This document shows, piece after piece, positions 38,299 through 46,978 of a stretch of 64,000 nucleotides of DNA. The notes below the pieces were generated by a model, which saw only the letters and a program-made list of their open reading frames with translations, did not search any database and was not told the origin of the DNA. Origin of the DNA: Pseudoxanthomonas sp. J35 (GTDB lineage Bacteria > Pseudomonadota > Gammaproteobacteria > Xanthomonadales > Xanthomonadaceae); contig NZ_AZVB01000001.1 in assembly GCF_000513995.1 (NCBI RefSeq), positions 186,001-250,000 on the forward strand, written 5' to 3'. Made by a program: the position numbers and the translations under genes. How positions within the stretch are numbered: position 1 is the stretch's first letter; each line of letters begins with the position of its first letter.

Positions 38299-41200
38299 CT
38301 ACCAGCTGGCGCGCAGCACCAGCGAGTAGCGACGGTCGTTCTCGAACCAGGCGCGCTTGTACAGCGTCTCGTCGATGAACCCGTCGCGACGGTAGCCACG
38401 CGGCCCCATCAGCAGCCTGGTGGTGCTGTTGGTGAGGTTGTTGGCCTGCAGGCCCAGCTGGATGTTCGAGTTGATGTTGAAGAAGATCGAACCGTCCAGC
38501 TGGCCGTAGTCATCGTTCCACACCGGCTGGCGCATCGCCGGCATCACGTCGCTGGAAGTCAGCAGGTAACGCGAACGCCAGTTGTAGGCCAGGCGCAGCG
38601 AGACCGGGCCGCGCTCGTAGATGCCCATCACGTTGTAGCTGCGGCGCGACAGGCCTTCCAGCGGCAGCTCGACCGGGACTTCCGCCGGCGTGCCGTCGGG
38701 GATGCTGACGTCGGCATTGGTGCCGCCGGAGCTGTCCACGAAGGTGTAGTTGGCCTGCACGCCGAAGCCCGGCAGGAAGTCGAAGAACTGCGAGTAGCCC
38801 ACCTCGAAACCGCGGATCTTGCCTTCGTCCAGGTTGCGGGTGCGGGTCATCACGTACTCGCGGCCGTCAGCCAGGATCTCCGAGCCCACCGAGGTCGCGA
38901 AGTAGTCCTTGACGTCCTTGGCGAACACGGTGATGTAGGCGCTGTTGGCCGGGCCGAAGTACCACTCCAGTGCGGTGTCGAACTGGTTGGCGCGCATCGG
39001 CTTCAGCTCGGGGTTGCCGCCGCTGCCGCTGTAGCTCAGGTCGTCGAAGCCGCACATTTCCTCGCGCAGGCCGTCACGGCGGGCGGTGGCGCAACCGGCC
39101 GCATTCGCGCTCAACGTCACCCAGTTCTGCATCAGGCGGAACTCCGGACGCGCGATGGCCCTGGACGCAGCGAAACGCCACTGCAGGCCGTGGTCGAAGC
39201 GCACGCGGAGGTTCAGGCTGGGCAGTACGTCGGTGTACGAACTGCGGGTCGTGTTCTCGAAGTACTGGCCGTAGAACGCCTCGCGCACCTCCGGCAGCAC
39301 GTCGTCCAGGTACGCGCCGGTCATGTCGGGCATCAGGCCGCCGCCGACGGACTCGACGCTGGTCTTGACCACGCGCACGCCGACGTTGCCGTCCACCGGC
39401 AGGCCGTTGGCGCTGTTGTCGAAGTACAGGATGCCGTAGGCGGCCTGGGTGCGTTCTTCCTGGCTGTTGACCGCGTCGGGCGTGTACTCGACCGGGGTCC
39501 ACTGCGCGCCGGGAATGGTCGCCAGCGTGTCGCGGACCTTGGCGATGTCGACGAAGCTGTCGGCCGCGGCCCAGAACTGGGTCGGGACGTTGGCCTTGCC
39601 GCGGAAGAAGTCCTTCAGCGTGTACAGCTGCGACTGGTCGCTGTAGAACTGGTCGATCCACGCCACCGGCGGACGGGTCGGATCCGGGTTCTGGATGCGG
39701 TTCCAGTCGTCGGAGATCACCCGCCAGTTGTAGGTGGTGTAGAAGCTGGTGTACTCGCGGTCGGCCAGGCGGACGCCAAAGCGGGCCATGCGCCACCAGT
39801 CGCTGTCGAAGCTGTACTCGAAGTCCAGGCGCGCGGCGCGCTCTGTGCCTTCGTTGTCGGCCAGGTGATCCATGGCCGAACGCCAGAAGTAGTTCTGCTG
39901 CTGCAGCGGGAAGCTCGGGTCGTCCAGGGTGACCGACGGGTACTTGCCGGTCAGGTCCAGGGTGATGCCTTCCATCAGGGTCGAGGTGTGGACTGAGAAG
40001 TCCACCTGGTCGCTCTCGGCCTTCACGTACTGGAAGTCGGCCCGCATGATCAGCTTGTCGGTCATGTAGTGCCGGATGCTGGTCGACCAGTCGGTGGTCT
40101 GCGAGCTCTGCACGTTGTAGCGGTTGCCCACGGCGAACTGGATGCCCGGGCCCTGGTACATGCCGTTGGAGTCGTCGCCCGGCTGGCCGCGCCAGCCGCC
40201 CAGGCGGATCGAGCCCTTCAGGAAGCGGCCGTTCTCGTCGTACAGGAAGCGGGTGCCCGGCATCGGGATGAGGCGGTTGGTGCGGTCGGCCAGGCCGTCG
40301 CCGCCGTCGTAGGCGTTACCGAAGTAGTCCGGGTCGCCGTTCCAGTTGTCGGTGTTGTTGGCCTCGCCGGCGCCGGCGTACTCCATGAAGTGCTCGCGCC
40401 AGCTCATGTCGTACCTGGAGGTGATGACCTGGGTCGAGACCTCGGTGTCGTCGCTCGGGCGCCACTGGAACGCGATGGCGCCGCCCTGGCGCTTGCGCTC
40501 GAAGTCGGTGCGGCGCCAGTTCACGCCACCGGGGACGAACACGTGGTCGCGGTCGGTGCCTTCCAGCAGCAGGTCGCGCTGGCTGTCGGCGGACACCCAC
40601 GCCTCCTGCTCCCAGTCGTAGACCCAGCCTGCGCCGTCGGGCAGGCCTTCGGGCTGTTCGGCCGGGGTGCGGCCGCGGCGGGAGAACGGCTGGATCTGGA
40701 TGCCGTCGGACTGGGTGGCCAGCTCGGAGTACGAGGCGTTGACCAGGAAGCCCATCTCGCCCACGCCGGTCTGCCAGCGGTCGGAGAACAGGAACGAGGC
40801 CGAGGGACGCGCGTCCTTGGCCTTGTCGCCATAGTTGACGTCGACGCTGCCGGCGATCTTGCGACCCGGCTCGTCGAACGGCTTGCGGGTGCGCAGGTTG
40901 ACCGTGCCGCCCAGGCCGCCTTCGATGATCTCGGCCGAGGGGTTCTTGTACACGTCCACGCCCGCCATCAGCTCGGACGGGATCTCCTCGAAGCTCAGGC
41001 CGCGGCCGCCATTGGCGCTGAACACGTCGCGACCGTTGAGCTCGCCGCGGACGAAGGTCAGGCCGCGGATCATCACGCCGCTGCCTTCGGCGGAGAAGTG
41101 GTCGGTATCGTCACGCGCCGCGAAACCGGTGACGGTCACGCCGGAGACGCGCTTGAGGGTCTCGGTGACGCTGCGGTCGGGCAGCGCGCCGATGTCCTCG

Positions 41201-41466
41201 GCGGTGACCGAGTCGATGATCTGTTCGGCGTCCTGCTTGATGTCCTGCGCGCGCATCAGGCTGCCGCGCAGGCCTTTCACCTCGACGGTCTCGAGCTCGA
41301 CGGCGTCGTTGGCGGGAGCGGGATCGGCCGCCGCCTGGGCCTGGGCCTGCAGGGCGACGGATGACAGCGCCAGGGCGATCCCCAGCGCCAGCATGCATCG
41401 GTTGGTACGGAAAGACGCGTACGGCATGGCGCCGCCGCGGGCGGCACGAAGGTGTTGCCTCGACAT
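38299..41466 (-). CDS. TonB-dependent receptor 2 of the xyloglucan locus
   Basis: A 1055-residue outer-membrane receptor of the same family as receptor 1. The start at 41466 has GGGAGGGGAA upstream; a longer in-frame extension to 41631 has no ribosome site. A signal peptide (ALGIALALSSVALQAQA) ends near residue 45. LETVEVKGLRGSLMRAQDIK is the TonB-box region, followed by a plug nearly identical in motif order to receptor 1 and a barrel ending in LRASW. Two linked receptors could take different oligosaccharides or different side-chain forms. Confidence 0.94.
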   Translation of the reverse strand: MSRQHLRAARGGAMPYASFRTNRCMLALGIALALSSVALQAQAQAAADPAPANDAVELETVEVKGLRGSLMRAQDIKQDAEQIIDSVTAEDIGALPDRSVTETLKRVSGVTVTGFAARDDTDHFSAEGSGVMIRGLTFVRGELNGRDVFSANGGRGLSFEEIPSELMAGVDVYKNPSAEIIEGGLGGTVNLRTRKPFDEPGRKIAGSVDVNYGDKAKDARPSASFLFSDRWQTGVGEMGFLVNASYSELATQSDGIQIQPFSRRGRTPAEQPEGLPDGAGWVYDWEQEAWVSADSQRDLLLEGTDRDHVFVPGGVNWRRTDFERKRQGGAIAFQWRPSDDTEVSTQVITSRYDMSWREHFMEYAGAGEANNTDNWNGDPDYFGNAYDGGDGLADRTNRLIPMPGTRFLYDENGRFLKGSIRLGGWRGQPGDDSNGMYQGPGIQFAVGNRYNVQSSQTTDWSTSIRHYMTDKLIMRADFQYVKAESDQVDFSVHTSTLMEGITLDLTGKYPSVTLDDPSFPLQQQNYFWRSAMDHLADNEGTERAARLDFEYSFDSDWWRMARFGVRLADREYTSFYTTYNWRVISDDWNRIQNPDPTRPPVAWIDQFYSDQSQLYTLKDFFRGKANVPTQFWAAADSFVDIAKVRDTLATIPGAQWTPVEYTPDAVNSQEERTQAAYGILYFDNSANGLPVDGNVGVRVVKTSVESVGGGLMPDMTGAYLDDVLPEVREAFYGQYFENTTRSSYTDVLPSLNLRVRFDHGLQWRFAASRAIARPEFRLMQNWVTLSANAAGCATARRDGLREEMCGFDDLSYSGSGGNPELKPMRANQFDTALEWYFGPANSAYITVFAKDVKDYFATSVGSEILADGREYVMTRTRNLDEGKIRGFEVGYSQFFDFLPGFGVQANYTFVDSSGGTNADVSIPDGTPAEVPVELPLEGLSRRSYNVMGIYERGPVSLRLAYNWRSRYLLTSSDVMPAMRQPVWNDDYGQLDGSIFFNINSNIQLGLQANNLTNSTTRLLMGPRGYRRDGFIDETLYKRAWFENDRRYSLVLRASW

Positions 41467-41564
41467 TGCAGTTCCCCTCCCAGAGACCTGTAAACGAACG
41501 TCCAGCTTGTTTAGGTTGTGGACGGCGGCCGTGCGTGAGCTCCCAGGCCGGACCGTCATCACAA

Positions 41565-41578
41565 AGGTAGCGCTAACA
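41565..41578. promoter_or_regulatory. Putative LacI-type operator upstream of TonB receptor 2
   Basis: AGGTAGCGCTAACA, about 100 bp before the receptor 2 start. As I recall, it differs at one position from TGGTAGCGCTAACA, the xyl box described for xylan genes in Xanthomonas campestris. It lies in the 187 bp between the receptor and the LysR gene. Confidence 0.5.
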
Positions 41579-41653
41579 TTCCCAAAAATGAAGCACTTCG
41601 TGCCCCCCTTGGTCGGGAGGCACGGCTGCATCGGGGGAACCCCGAGGAAAAGC

Positions 41654-42616
41654 TCAGTGGCCGCCGGCGGGATACAGCTCCCGGGCCGTGGCGCGCAGCG
41701 CTTCGAGCATCTTTTCCGCGGCCGGCGACAGCTGGTGCCCGCGGCGGCGGACGATGCCGAACGATTCCATGCTTACCCCGAGTTCGAGCGGCAGCACCGC
41801 CAGTTGCTGCGCCTGCACATACGGCGCCACCGCCTCCACCGGCAAAGCGGTCAGCAGGTCGCTGGAACGCAGCAGGTTGATCGTCACCGGCAGCGAGGAA
41901 GTTTCGACGGTGTTGCGCGAGCCCACCAGGCCACGCTCCAGGAACATGGTCTCCAGGCGCGCGCGCAGCACGCTGTCCGGCGGCGGCAGGATCCAGCCAT
42001 ATTCCTCCAGGTCCGCGTGCGAGAGCGCAGCGCGGGCGGCCAGCGGATGTCCAGCGCGCACCACCACCGAATGCGGCTCGTCGGCCAGCGGTTCGAACAC
42101 CAGCTCGGCGCCGTCCTCCGGATCCATGATCCGGCCAATCACCAGGTCCAGCTGGCCGTCCAGCAGCTTGGCCACCAGCGGACGGCTGTAGTCCATCTCG
42201 ATCCGCACCAGGATGTCCGGGTGCTGGCGCTTGACCGCGGCCACCGCCTGCGGGACCAGGTTGGTGCCGGGATTGACCACGGTGCCGATCGAAGCCTGGC
42301 CCATGCGGCCGTCGCGCAGCGCGGCGATCTCCTCTTGGGCGCGACCGATCTCCAGCAGGGCGCTGCGCGCGCGCCGTATCAGCACCTGGCCGTACCAGGT
42401 CGGCGCCACCCCGCGGGCGTGGCGCTCGAACAGCGGCACGCCGAGCAGGCCCTCCATCTCGGCCAGCAGCTTCGATGCCGCCGGCTGGGTCATGCGCGCC
42501 GCCTCGGCCGCGCGCAGCACCGAGCCCTGCTCGTCCAGGTGCATCAGCAGGAGCAGGTGCCGCGTCTTCAGGCGCGACGGATTGGACCAGTGCGCATGGT
42601 TGATCGGCTTTGCCAT
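41654..42616 (-). CDS. LysR-family regulator (galactonate/sugar type)
   Basis: A 320-residue LysR-type regulator. The winged helix-turn-helix covers about 15-75 (HLDEQGSVLRAAEAARMTQPAASKLLAEME, LFERHARGVAPTWYG) and the substrate-binding domain about 90-305. The start at 42616 has GGAGGG upstream. The in-frame ATG at 42640 lies inside a perfect palindrome and lacks a ribosome site, so it is less likely. It is divergent from the galactonate operon and resembles GbpR-like sugar regulators. It probably senses a galactonate-pathway intermediate. Confidence 0.9.
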   Translation of the reverse strand: MAKPINHAHWSNPSRLKTRHLLLLMHLDEQGSVLRAAEAARMTQPAASKLLAEMEGLLGVPLFERHARGVAPTWYGQVLIRRARSALLEIGRAQEEIAALRDGRMGQASIGTVVNPGTNLVPQAVAAVKRQHPDILVRIEMDYSRPLVAKLLDGQLDLVIGRIMDPEDGAELVFEPLADEPHSVVVRAGHPLAARAALSHADLEEYGWILPPPDSVLRARLETMFLERGLVGSRNTVETSSLPVTINLLRSSDLLTALPVEAVAPYVQAQQLAVLPLELGVSMESFGIVRRRGHQLSPAAEKMLEALRATARELYPAGGH

Positions 42617-42630
42617 CTCCCCCTCCGGAG

Positions 42631-42653
42631 ATCTATTCATCCCGGGAATAGAT
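42631..42653. promoter_or_regulatory. Perfect palindrome with LysR-box geometry
   Basis: ATCTATTC (42631-42638) and GAATAGAT (42646-42653), perfect 8 bp arms with a 7 bp spacer. The centre fits T-N11-A. It starts 15 bp upstream of the LysR ATG, in the 240 bp shared with the divergent aldolase operon, as expected for an autoregulatory LysR binding site. Confidence 0.6.
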
Positions 42654-42856
42654 TACGGCGAAAATTTCATTTGCCCAACATAGCTGCCCGCGCGAGGCTA
42701 CCGCCGCCCGTATTCACCCCTGTCCCGCCACGCCGGCGCTGCAGGGATCCGCCTGGGAGGAGGCCATGACTGGTTCCAGTACCGCGGGGCGTGGACCGGA
42801 ATCCGTGTCCGCTCCACCGGCCCGCACGACGCCGCGCCCCGCGGGCGCGCCCGCCC

Positions 42857-43522
42857 ATGGCTGATCCCCTGGCGCCGCCCGCCGGCGGCTCCCCTGCGCG
42901 CCTGCCGTTCCGGCTGCCGCTGATCGCGATCCTGCGCGGCATCGGCGCCGGCGAAGCCAGCGCGCACGTCGGCGCGCTGGTCGAGGAGGGCTACGACGCG
43001 ATCGAGATCCCGCTCAATTCGCCGCAGTGGGAGCAAGGCATCGCCGCGTGCGTGCGCGAACATGGCGATCGCGCCTGGATCGGCGGCGGCACCGTGCTGC
43101 GCCCGGCCGAGGTGGACACGCTGCAGGAACTCGGCGCGCGCTTCATCGTCACCCCGAACACCCACCCGCCGCTGATCCGCCACGCGGTAGCGGCCGGCCT
43201 GCAGGTGATTGCCGGCTTCGCCACCGCCAGCGAGGCCTTCGCCGCGCTCGACGCCGGCGCGCAGATGCTCAAGCTGTTCCCCGCCGCCACCTACGGCCCG
43301 GGCCACGTGCGCGCGCTGCGCGCGGTGCTGCCGCCGGTGCCGCTGTTCGTGGTCGGCGGCGTGGGCCCGGACACGCTGGGCGACTACCTCGCCGCCGGCA
43401 GCGACGGCGCGGGCATCGGTGGCGAGCTCTACCGCCCGGGCCAGGACATCGGAACCACGCGCGCCAACGCGCGCCGGTTCCGCCAGGCCTTATCCGCCTC
43501 GTCGACGAAGGACACTCGATGA
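42857..43522 (+). CDS. dgoA: 2-dehydro-3-deoxy-6-phosphogalactonate aldolase
   Basis: Splits KDPGal into pyruvate and glyceraldehyde 3-phosphate. The 221 residues from the ATG at 42857 show the KDPG/KDPGal aldolase residues: Arg27 in LRGI, Glu50 in IEIPLNSP and the Schiff-base Lys139 in MLKLFPA. The C-terminal GGVGPD binds phosphate. The galactonate neighbours favour KDPGal over KDPG. First gene of the galactonate operon; its stop overlaps the dgoD start. Confidence 0.9.
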   Translation: MADPLAPPAGGSPARLPFRLPLIAILRGIGAGEASAHVGALVEEGYDAIEIPLNSPQWEQGIAACVREHGDRAWIGGGTVLRPAEVDTLQELGARFIVTPNTHPPLIRHAVAAGLQVIAGFATASEAFAALDAGAQMLKLFPAATYGPGHVRALRAVLPPVPLFVVGGVGPDTLGDYLAAGSDGAGIGGELYRPGQDIGTTRANARRFRQALSASSTKDTR

Positions 43523-44667
43523 AGATCAGCCGCCTCACCACCTGGCACGCCGCGCCGCGCTGGCTGTTCCTCAAGGTCGAGACCGACGAGGGCATCAGCG
43601 GCTGGGGCGAGCCGGTCGTCGAGGGGCGCGCCCGCACCGTCGAGGCGGCGGTGCACGAACTGGCGGAGTACCTGGTCGGGCGCGATCCAGCGCGGATCAA
43701 CGACCTGTGGCAGACCCTGTACCGCGGCGGGTTCTACCGCGGCGGCCCGGTGCTGATGAGCGCCATCGCCGGCATCGACCAGGCGCTGTGGGACATCAAG
43801 GGCAAGGCGCTGGGCGTGCCGGTGTACGAGCTGCTCGGCGGCCTGGTGCGCGACCGCATGAAGACCTACCGCTGGGTCGGCGGCGACCGCCCGGCCGAGC
43901 TGGTCGAGCACATCCGCGGCTACCGCGAGCTGGGCTTCGACACCTTCAAGTTCAACGGCACCGAGGAATTGCGGATGGTCGACAGCCCGCGCGCGGTCGA
44001 CGCGGCGCTGGCGCGGGTGGCCGCGGTGCGCGAGGCCTTCGGCGACAGCGTCGACTTCGGCATCGACTTCCACGGCCGCGTCGCCGCGCCGATGGCGCGC
44101 GTGCTGCTGCGCGAACTGGAACCGTACCGGCCCCTGTTCGTCGAGGAACCGGTGCTGCCGGAACAGGCCGAGTACTACCCGCGCCTGGCCGCGGCCACCC
44201 CGATCCCGCTGGCCGCCGGCGAGCGCATGTACTCGCGCTTCGAGTTCAAGCGCGTGCTCGAGGCCGGCGGCCTGTCGATCCTGCAGCCGGACCTGTCGCA
44301 CGCCGGCGGCATCACCGAATGCGTCAGGATCGCGGCGATGGCCGAGGCCTGCGACGTGGCCCTGGCGCCGCACTGCCCGCTCGGCCCGGTGGCGCTGGCC
44401 GCCTGCCTGCAGGTGGACTTCGTCGCCCACAACGCGGTGCTGCAGGAACAGAGCATCGGCATCCACTACAACCAGGGCGCCGACCTGCTCGACTACGTCC
44501 TCAACAAGGAGGACTTCGCCTGCGTCGGCGGCGACATCGCCGCCCTGCCGCGCCCCGGCCTGGGCGTGGAGATCGACGAGGACCGCCTGCGCCACGCCCA
44601 CGCCAACCCGCCGGACTGGCGCAACCCGGTCTGGCGCCATGCGGACGGCAGCGTCGCGGAATGGTAG
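43519..44667 (+). CDS. dgoD: D-galactonate dehydratase
   Basis: Enolase-superfamily enzyme that converts galactonate to 2-keto-3-deoxygalactonate. It has 382 residues from the ATG at 43519 (ATGA overlap with dgoA). With this start the Mg ligands fall at Asp183, Glu209 and Glu235 and the catalytic His residues at 185 and 285, exactly the positions known for E. coli DgoD. That makes the assignment firm and separates it from mannonate or gluconate dehydratases. Confidence 0.95.
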   Translation: MKISRLTTWHAAPRWLFLKVETDEGISGWGEPVVEGRARTVEAAVHELAEYLVGRDPARINDLWQTLYRGGFYRGGPVLMSAIAGIDQALWDIKGKALGVPVYELLGGLVRDRMKTYRWVGGDRPAELVEHIRGYRELGFDTFKFNGTEELRMVDSPRAVDAALARVAAVREAFGDSVDFGIDFHGRVAAPMARVLLRELEPYRPLFVEEPVLPEQAEYYPRLAAATPIPLAAGERMYSRFEFKRVLEAGGLSILQPDLSHAGGITECVRIAAMAEACDVALAPHCPLGPVALAACLQVDFVAHNAVLQEQSIGIHYNQGADLLDYVLNKEDFACVGGDIAALPRPGLGVEIDEDRLRHAHANPPDWRNPVWRHADGSVAEW

Positions 44668-44677
44668 AAAGGCGGCG

Positions 44678-45595
44678 ATGGAGCCCGCCGAACCCATGGC
44701 CCGACTGGTCGTCCCCTCACGCTGCGCGCATGGCGAGGGGGTGCTGTGGTCCGAGCGCCGCGCGCTGGTGCTGTGGGTCGACATCGACGGTTCGCGGCTG
44801 TGGATGCACGCCCCGGCCAGCGGCGTCTCGCGCTGCTGGGTGCTGCCCGACCGGCCCTGCTGCATGGCCCTGGCCACCGACGGCTCGCTGCTGCTGGCCC
44901 TGGCGAAATCGCTGCAGCGCGCGGACCTGGACGCGGCGCTGCGCGGGCACGGCGAACTGCCGCTCCGGCACCTCGCCGACGTGCAGGCCGACGAACCGCG
45001 TACCCGCAGCAACGACGGCCGCGCCGACCGCCATGGCAACTTCGTGTTCGGCACGATGGACGAATCGGCGGACAAGTCCGCGATCGGGACGTTCTACCAG
45101 TACTCGGCGCACCACGGCCTGCGCCTCCTGCCGCTGCCGCCCAGCGCGATCCCGAACTCGATCTGCTTCTCGCCCGACGGCCGCACCCTGTACTGGTGCG
45201 ATTCGATACAGCCGGTGATCCTGGCCTGCGACTACGATCCCGACGCCGCGCAGGTCGGCCCTTCGCGCCAGTTCGCCCGCGTCGACCTGGACGGCGCCGC
45301 GCCCGACGGTTCCTGCATCGACGCCGAGGGCGCGCTGTGGAACGCGCAATGGGGCGGCGCCCGCGTGGTGCGTTACCGCGCCGACGGCAGCACCGACTGC
45401 ATCGTGCCGATGCCGGTGCCGCAGCCGTCGTGCTGCGCCATCGGCGGCGAGGCGCTCGATACGCTCTACGTGATCACCTCGCCGCAGGGCCTCGACGCCA
45501 GCGCGCGCGCGGCGGCACCGGAATCGGGCAGCCTTTACGCGGTGCCGCTCTGGCGCCGCCTGGGCCTGCCCGAAAGCCGGGTGGTGCTGCCGTGA
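44678..45595 (+). CDS. SMP-30/gluconolactonase-family lactonase
   Basis: A 305-residue six-bladed beta-propeller. The motifs HGEGVLW, the metal-binding Asn/Asp in TRSNDGRADRHGNFVFGTMD, IPNSICFSPDGRTLYWCDS and PDGSCIDAEGALWNAQW give Glu, two Asn and an Asp to bind a divalent metal, as in SMP-30. Within this operon it most likely opens D-galactono-lactone to galactonate. AAAGG lies 6 bases before the ATG at 44678. The stop overlaps the kinase GTG start. Confidence 0.88.
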   Translation: MEPAEPMARLVVPSRCAHGEGVLWSERRALVLWVDIDGSRLWMHAPASGVSRCWVLPDRPCCMALATDGSLLLALAKSLQRADLDAALRGHGELPLRHLADVQADEPRTRSNDGRADRHGNFVFGTMDESADKSAIGTFYQYSAHHGLRLLPLPPSAIPNSICFSPDGRTLYWCDSIQPVILACDYDPDAAQVGPSRQFARVDLDGAAPDGSCIDAEGALWNAQWGGARVVRYRADGSTDCIVPMPVPQPSCCAIGGEALDTLYVITSPQGLDASARAAAPESGSLYAVPLWRRLGLPESRVVLP

Positions 45596-46491
45596 TCGCG
45601 GTCGACTGGGGCGGCAGCAGCCTGCGCGCCTACCGCCTGGCCGACGACGGCAGCGTGCTCGAGCGGCGCCGCAGCGACGAAGGCGCACTGTCCTGCCAAG
45701 GCCGCTTCGGCCGCGTCCTCGCCGGCCTGATTGACGGCTGGAACGATCCGCTGGTGGTGATGGCTGGCATGGTCGGCGCGCGCGGCGGCTGGATCGAGGT
45801 TCCGTACGTGCGCTGCCCGGCCGACGTCGGCGCGCTGGCCGCCGGCATGCTCCGCCTGGACGCGTCCGCCGAGGCGCCGGGCCTGGCCGGGCGCGCGCTG
45901 TGGTGCGTGCCCGGGATGGCCGACCGCAGCACCGCCGCCGGCGACGTGATGCGCGGCGAGGAGACCCAGGTCGTTGGCCTGGAACCGGCGCTGGGCCCGG
46001 GCATGCACACGGTCTGCCTGCCGGGCACGCACAGCAAGTGGGTGCAGGTGCGCGACGGCGCCATCGTGCGCCTGTCCACCGCGCTGACCGGCGAGCTTTA
46101 CGCGCTGCTGCGCACGCACAGCATCCTCGGCCGCAGCATGCCCCCGGGCGAGCCGCCCCTGGATCCGGCCGCGTTCGACGCCGGCCTGGCCTGCAGCGCC
46201 GATCCGGCCGGCGGGCTGCTGCACGACCTGTTCGGCGTGCGCACCGCCTCGCTGTTCAACCGCTTCCCGGCTGCGGCCCTGCCCTCCTACCTGTCGGGCC
46301 TGCTCATCGGCCACGAACTGCAGGCGGCGCTGGCCGGCCTGCCCGCGCCGGTGCACCTGGTCGGCAACGAGGCCCTGGCGGAGCGCTACGCCCACGCGCT
46401 GCAGGCGCGCGGGGTCGAAGTCCTGCGCCATCCGGAGGAGCTGGCCGCGGCGGGGATCCATCGCCTGGCGCGGGCCCGCGGCCTGGCCTGA
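45592..46491 (+). CDS. dgoK: 2-dehydro-3-deoxygalactonokinase
   Basis: Phosphorylates 2-keto-3-deoxygalactonate to KDPGal, the substrate of dgoA. It has 299 residues with [12 protein letters not shown] at the N-terminus (ATP phosphate loop of the actin-like fold), [35 protein letters not shown] and [17 protein letters not shown], all typical of DgoK. The GTG start at 45592 overlaps the previous stop (GTGA). It is the last gene of the galactonate operon. Confidence 0.93.
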   Translation: MIAVDWGGSSLRAYRLADDGSVLERRRSDEGALSCQGRFGRVLAGLIDGWNDPLVVMAGMVGARGGWIEVPYVRCPADVGALAAGMLRLDASAEAPGLAGRALWCVPGMADRSTAAGDVMRGEETQVVGLEPALGPGMHTVCLPGTHSKWVQVRDGAIVRLSTALTGELYALLRTHSILGRSMPPGEPPLDPAAFDAGLACSADPAGGLLHDLFGVRTASLFNRFPAAALPSYLSGLLIGHELQAALAGLPAPVHLVGNEALAERYAHALQARGVEVLRHPEELAAAGIHRLARARGLA

Positions 46492-46525
46492 TTGTCCCGG
46501 CGGGCACGGCGGGCGGCCGCTGGCT

Positions 46526-46531
46526 TAGAAT
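46526..46531 (+). promoter_or_regulatory. fdxA promoter -10 element
   Basis: TAGAAT, 32 bp before the fdxA ATG. The same hexamer serves ibaG and kdsD. No clear -35 is seen at the right distance. Confidence 0.45.
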
Positions 46532-46562
46532 ATGCAGCCAGTTCCTTCCGCAATACACCGCC

Positions 46563-46886
46563 ATGCCCTTCGTCGTCACCGAGAACTGCATCAAGTGCAA
46601 GTACACCGACTGCGTGGAGGTGTGTCCGGTCGACTGTTTCCATGAAGGCCCCAACTTCCTGGTGATCGACCCGGACGAGTGCATCGACTGCACCCTGTGC
46701 GAACCGGAATGCCCGGCCAAGGCCATCTACCCGGAAGACGACGTGCCGGCCGGCCAGGAAGCCTTCGTGGCGCTCAATGCCGAACTGTCCCGCGCCTGGC
46801 CGGTGATCACCGTGCGCAAGGAGCCGCTGCCCGACGCGGCCGAGTGGGACGGCAAGCCCGGCAAGCTGCCGCTGCTGGAACGCTGA
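46563..46886 (+). CDS. fdxA: 7Fe ferredoxin FdxA
   Basis: A 107-residue seven-iron ferredoxin with one [3Fe-4S] and one [4Fe-4S] cluster. Cysteine motifs are [18 protein letters not shown] near the N-terminus and [16 protein letters not shown] in the middle. A C-terminal extension with the conserved [15 protein letters not shown] follows. It serves as a low-potential electron carrier. It lies 71 bp after dgoK with its own -10 element, followed by a terminator. Confidence 0.96.
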   Translation: MPFVVTENCIKCKYTDCVEVCPVDCFHEGPNFLVIDPDECIDCTLCEPECPAKAIYPEDDVPAGQEAFVALNAELSRAWPVITVRKEPLPDAAEWDGKPGKLPLLER

Positions 46887-46931
46887 GCCTTCCCGCGCGC
46901 CTGCGCGCGCCGCTCCTGGCGATGGATACGG

Positions 46932-46957
46932 AAAAGGCGCCCAATGGGCGCCCTTTT
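46932..46957. terminator. Bidirectional intrinsic terminator after fdxA
   Basis: GGCGCCC (46936-46942), loop AAT, GGGCGCC (46946-46952), flanked by AAAA before and TTTT after. It lies between the convergent fdxA and bamC-like genes and can serve both. Confidence 0.85.
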
Positions 46958-46978
46958 CGTTTGCCGCCGGCGTGCGGG

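Noticed and set aside
34986-41466. SusC/SusD-type system of Bacteroidetes
   Set aside because: The receptors lack a SusC-type extension and no SusD-like lipoprotein is present. They belong to the proteobacterial TonB receptor type.
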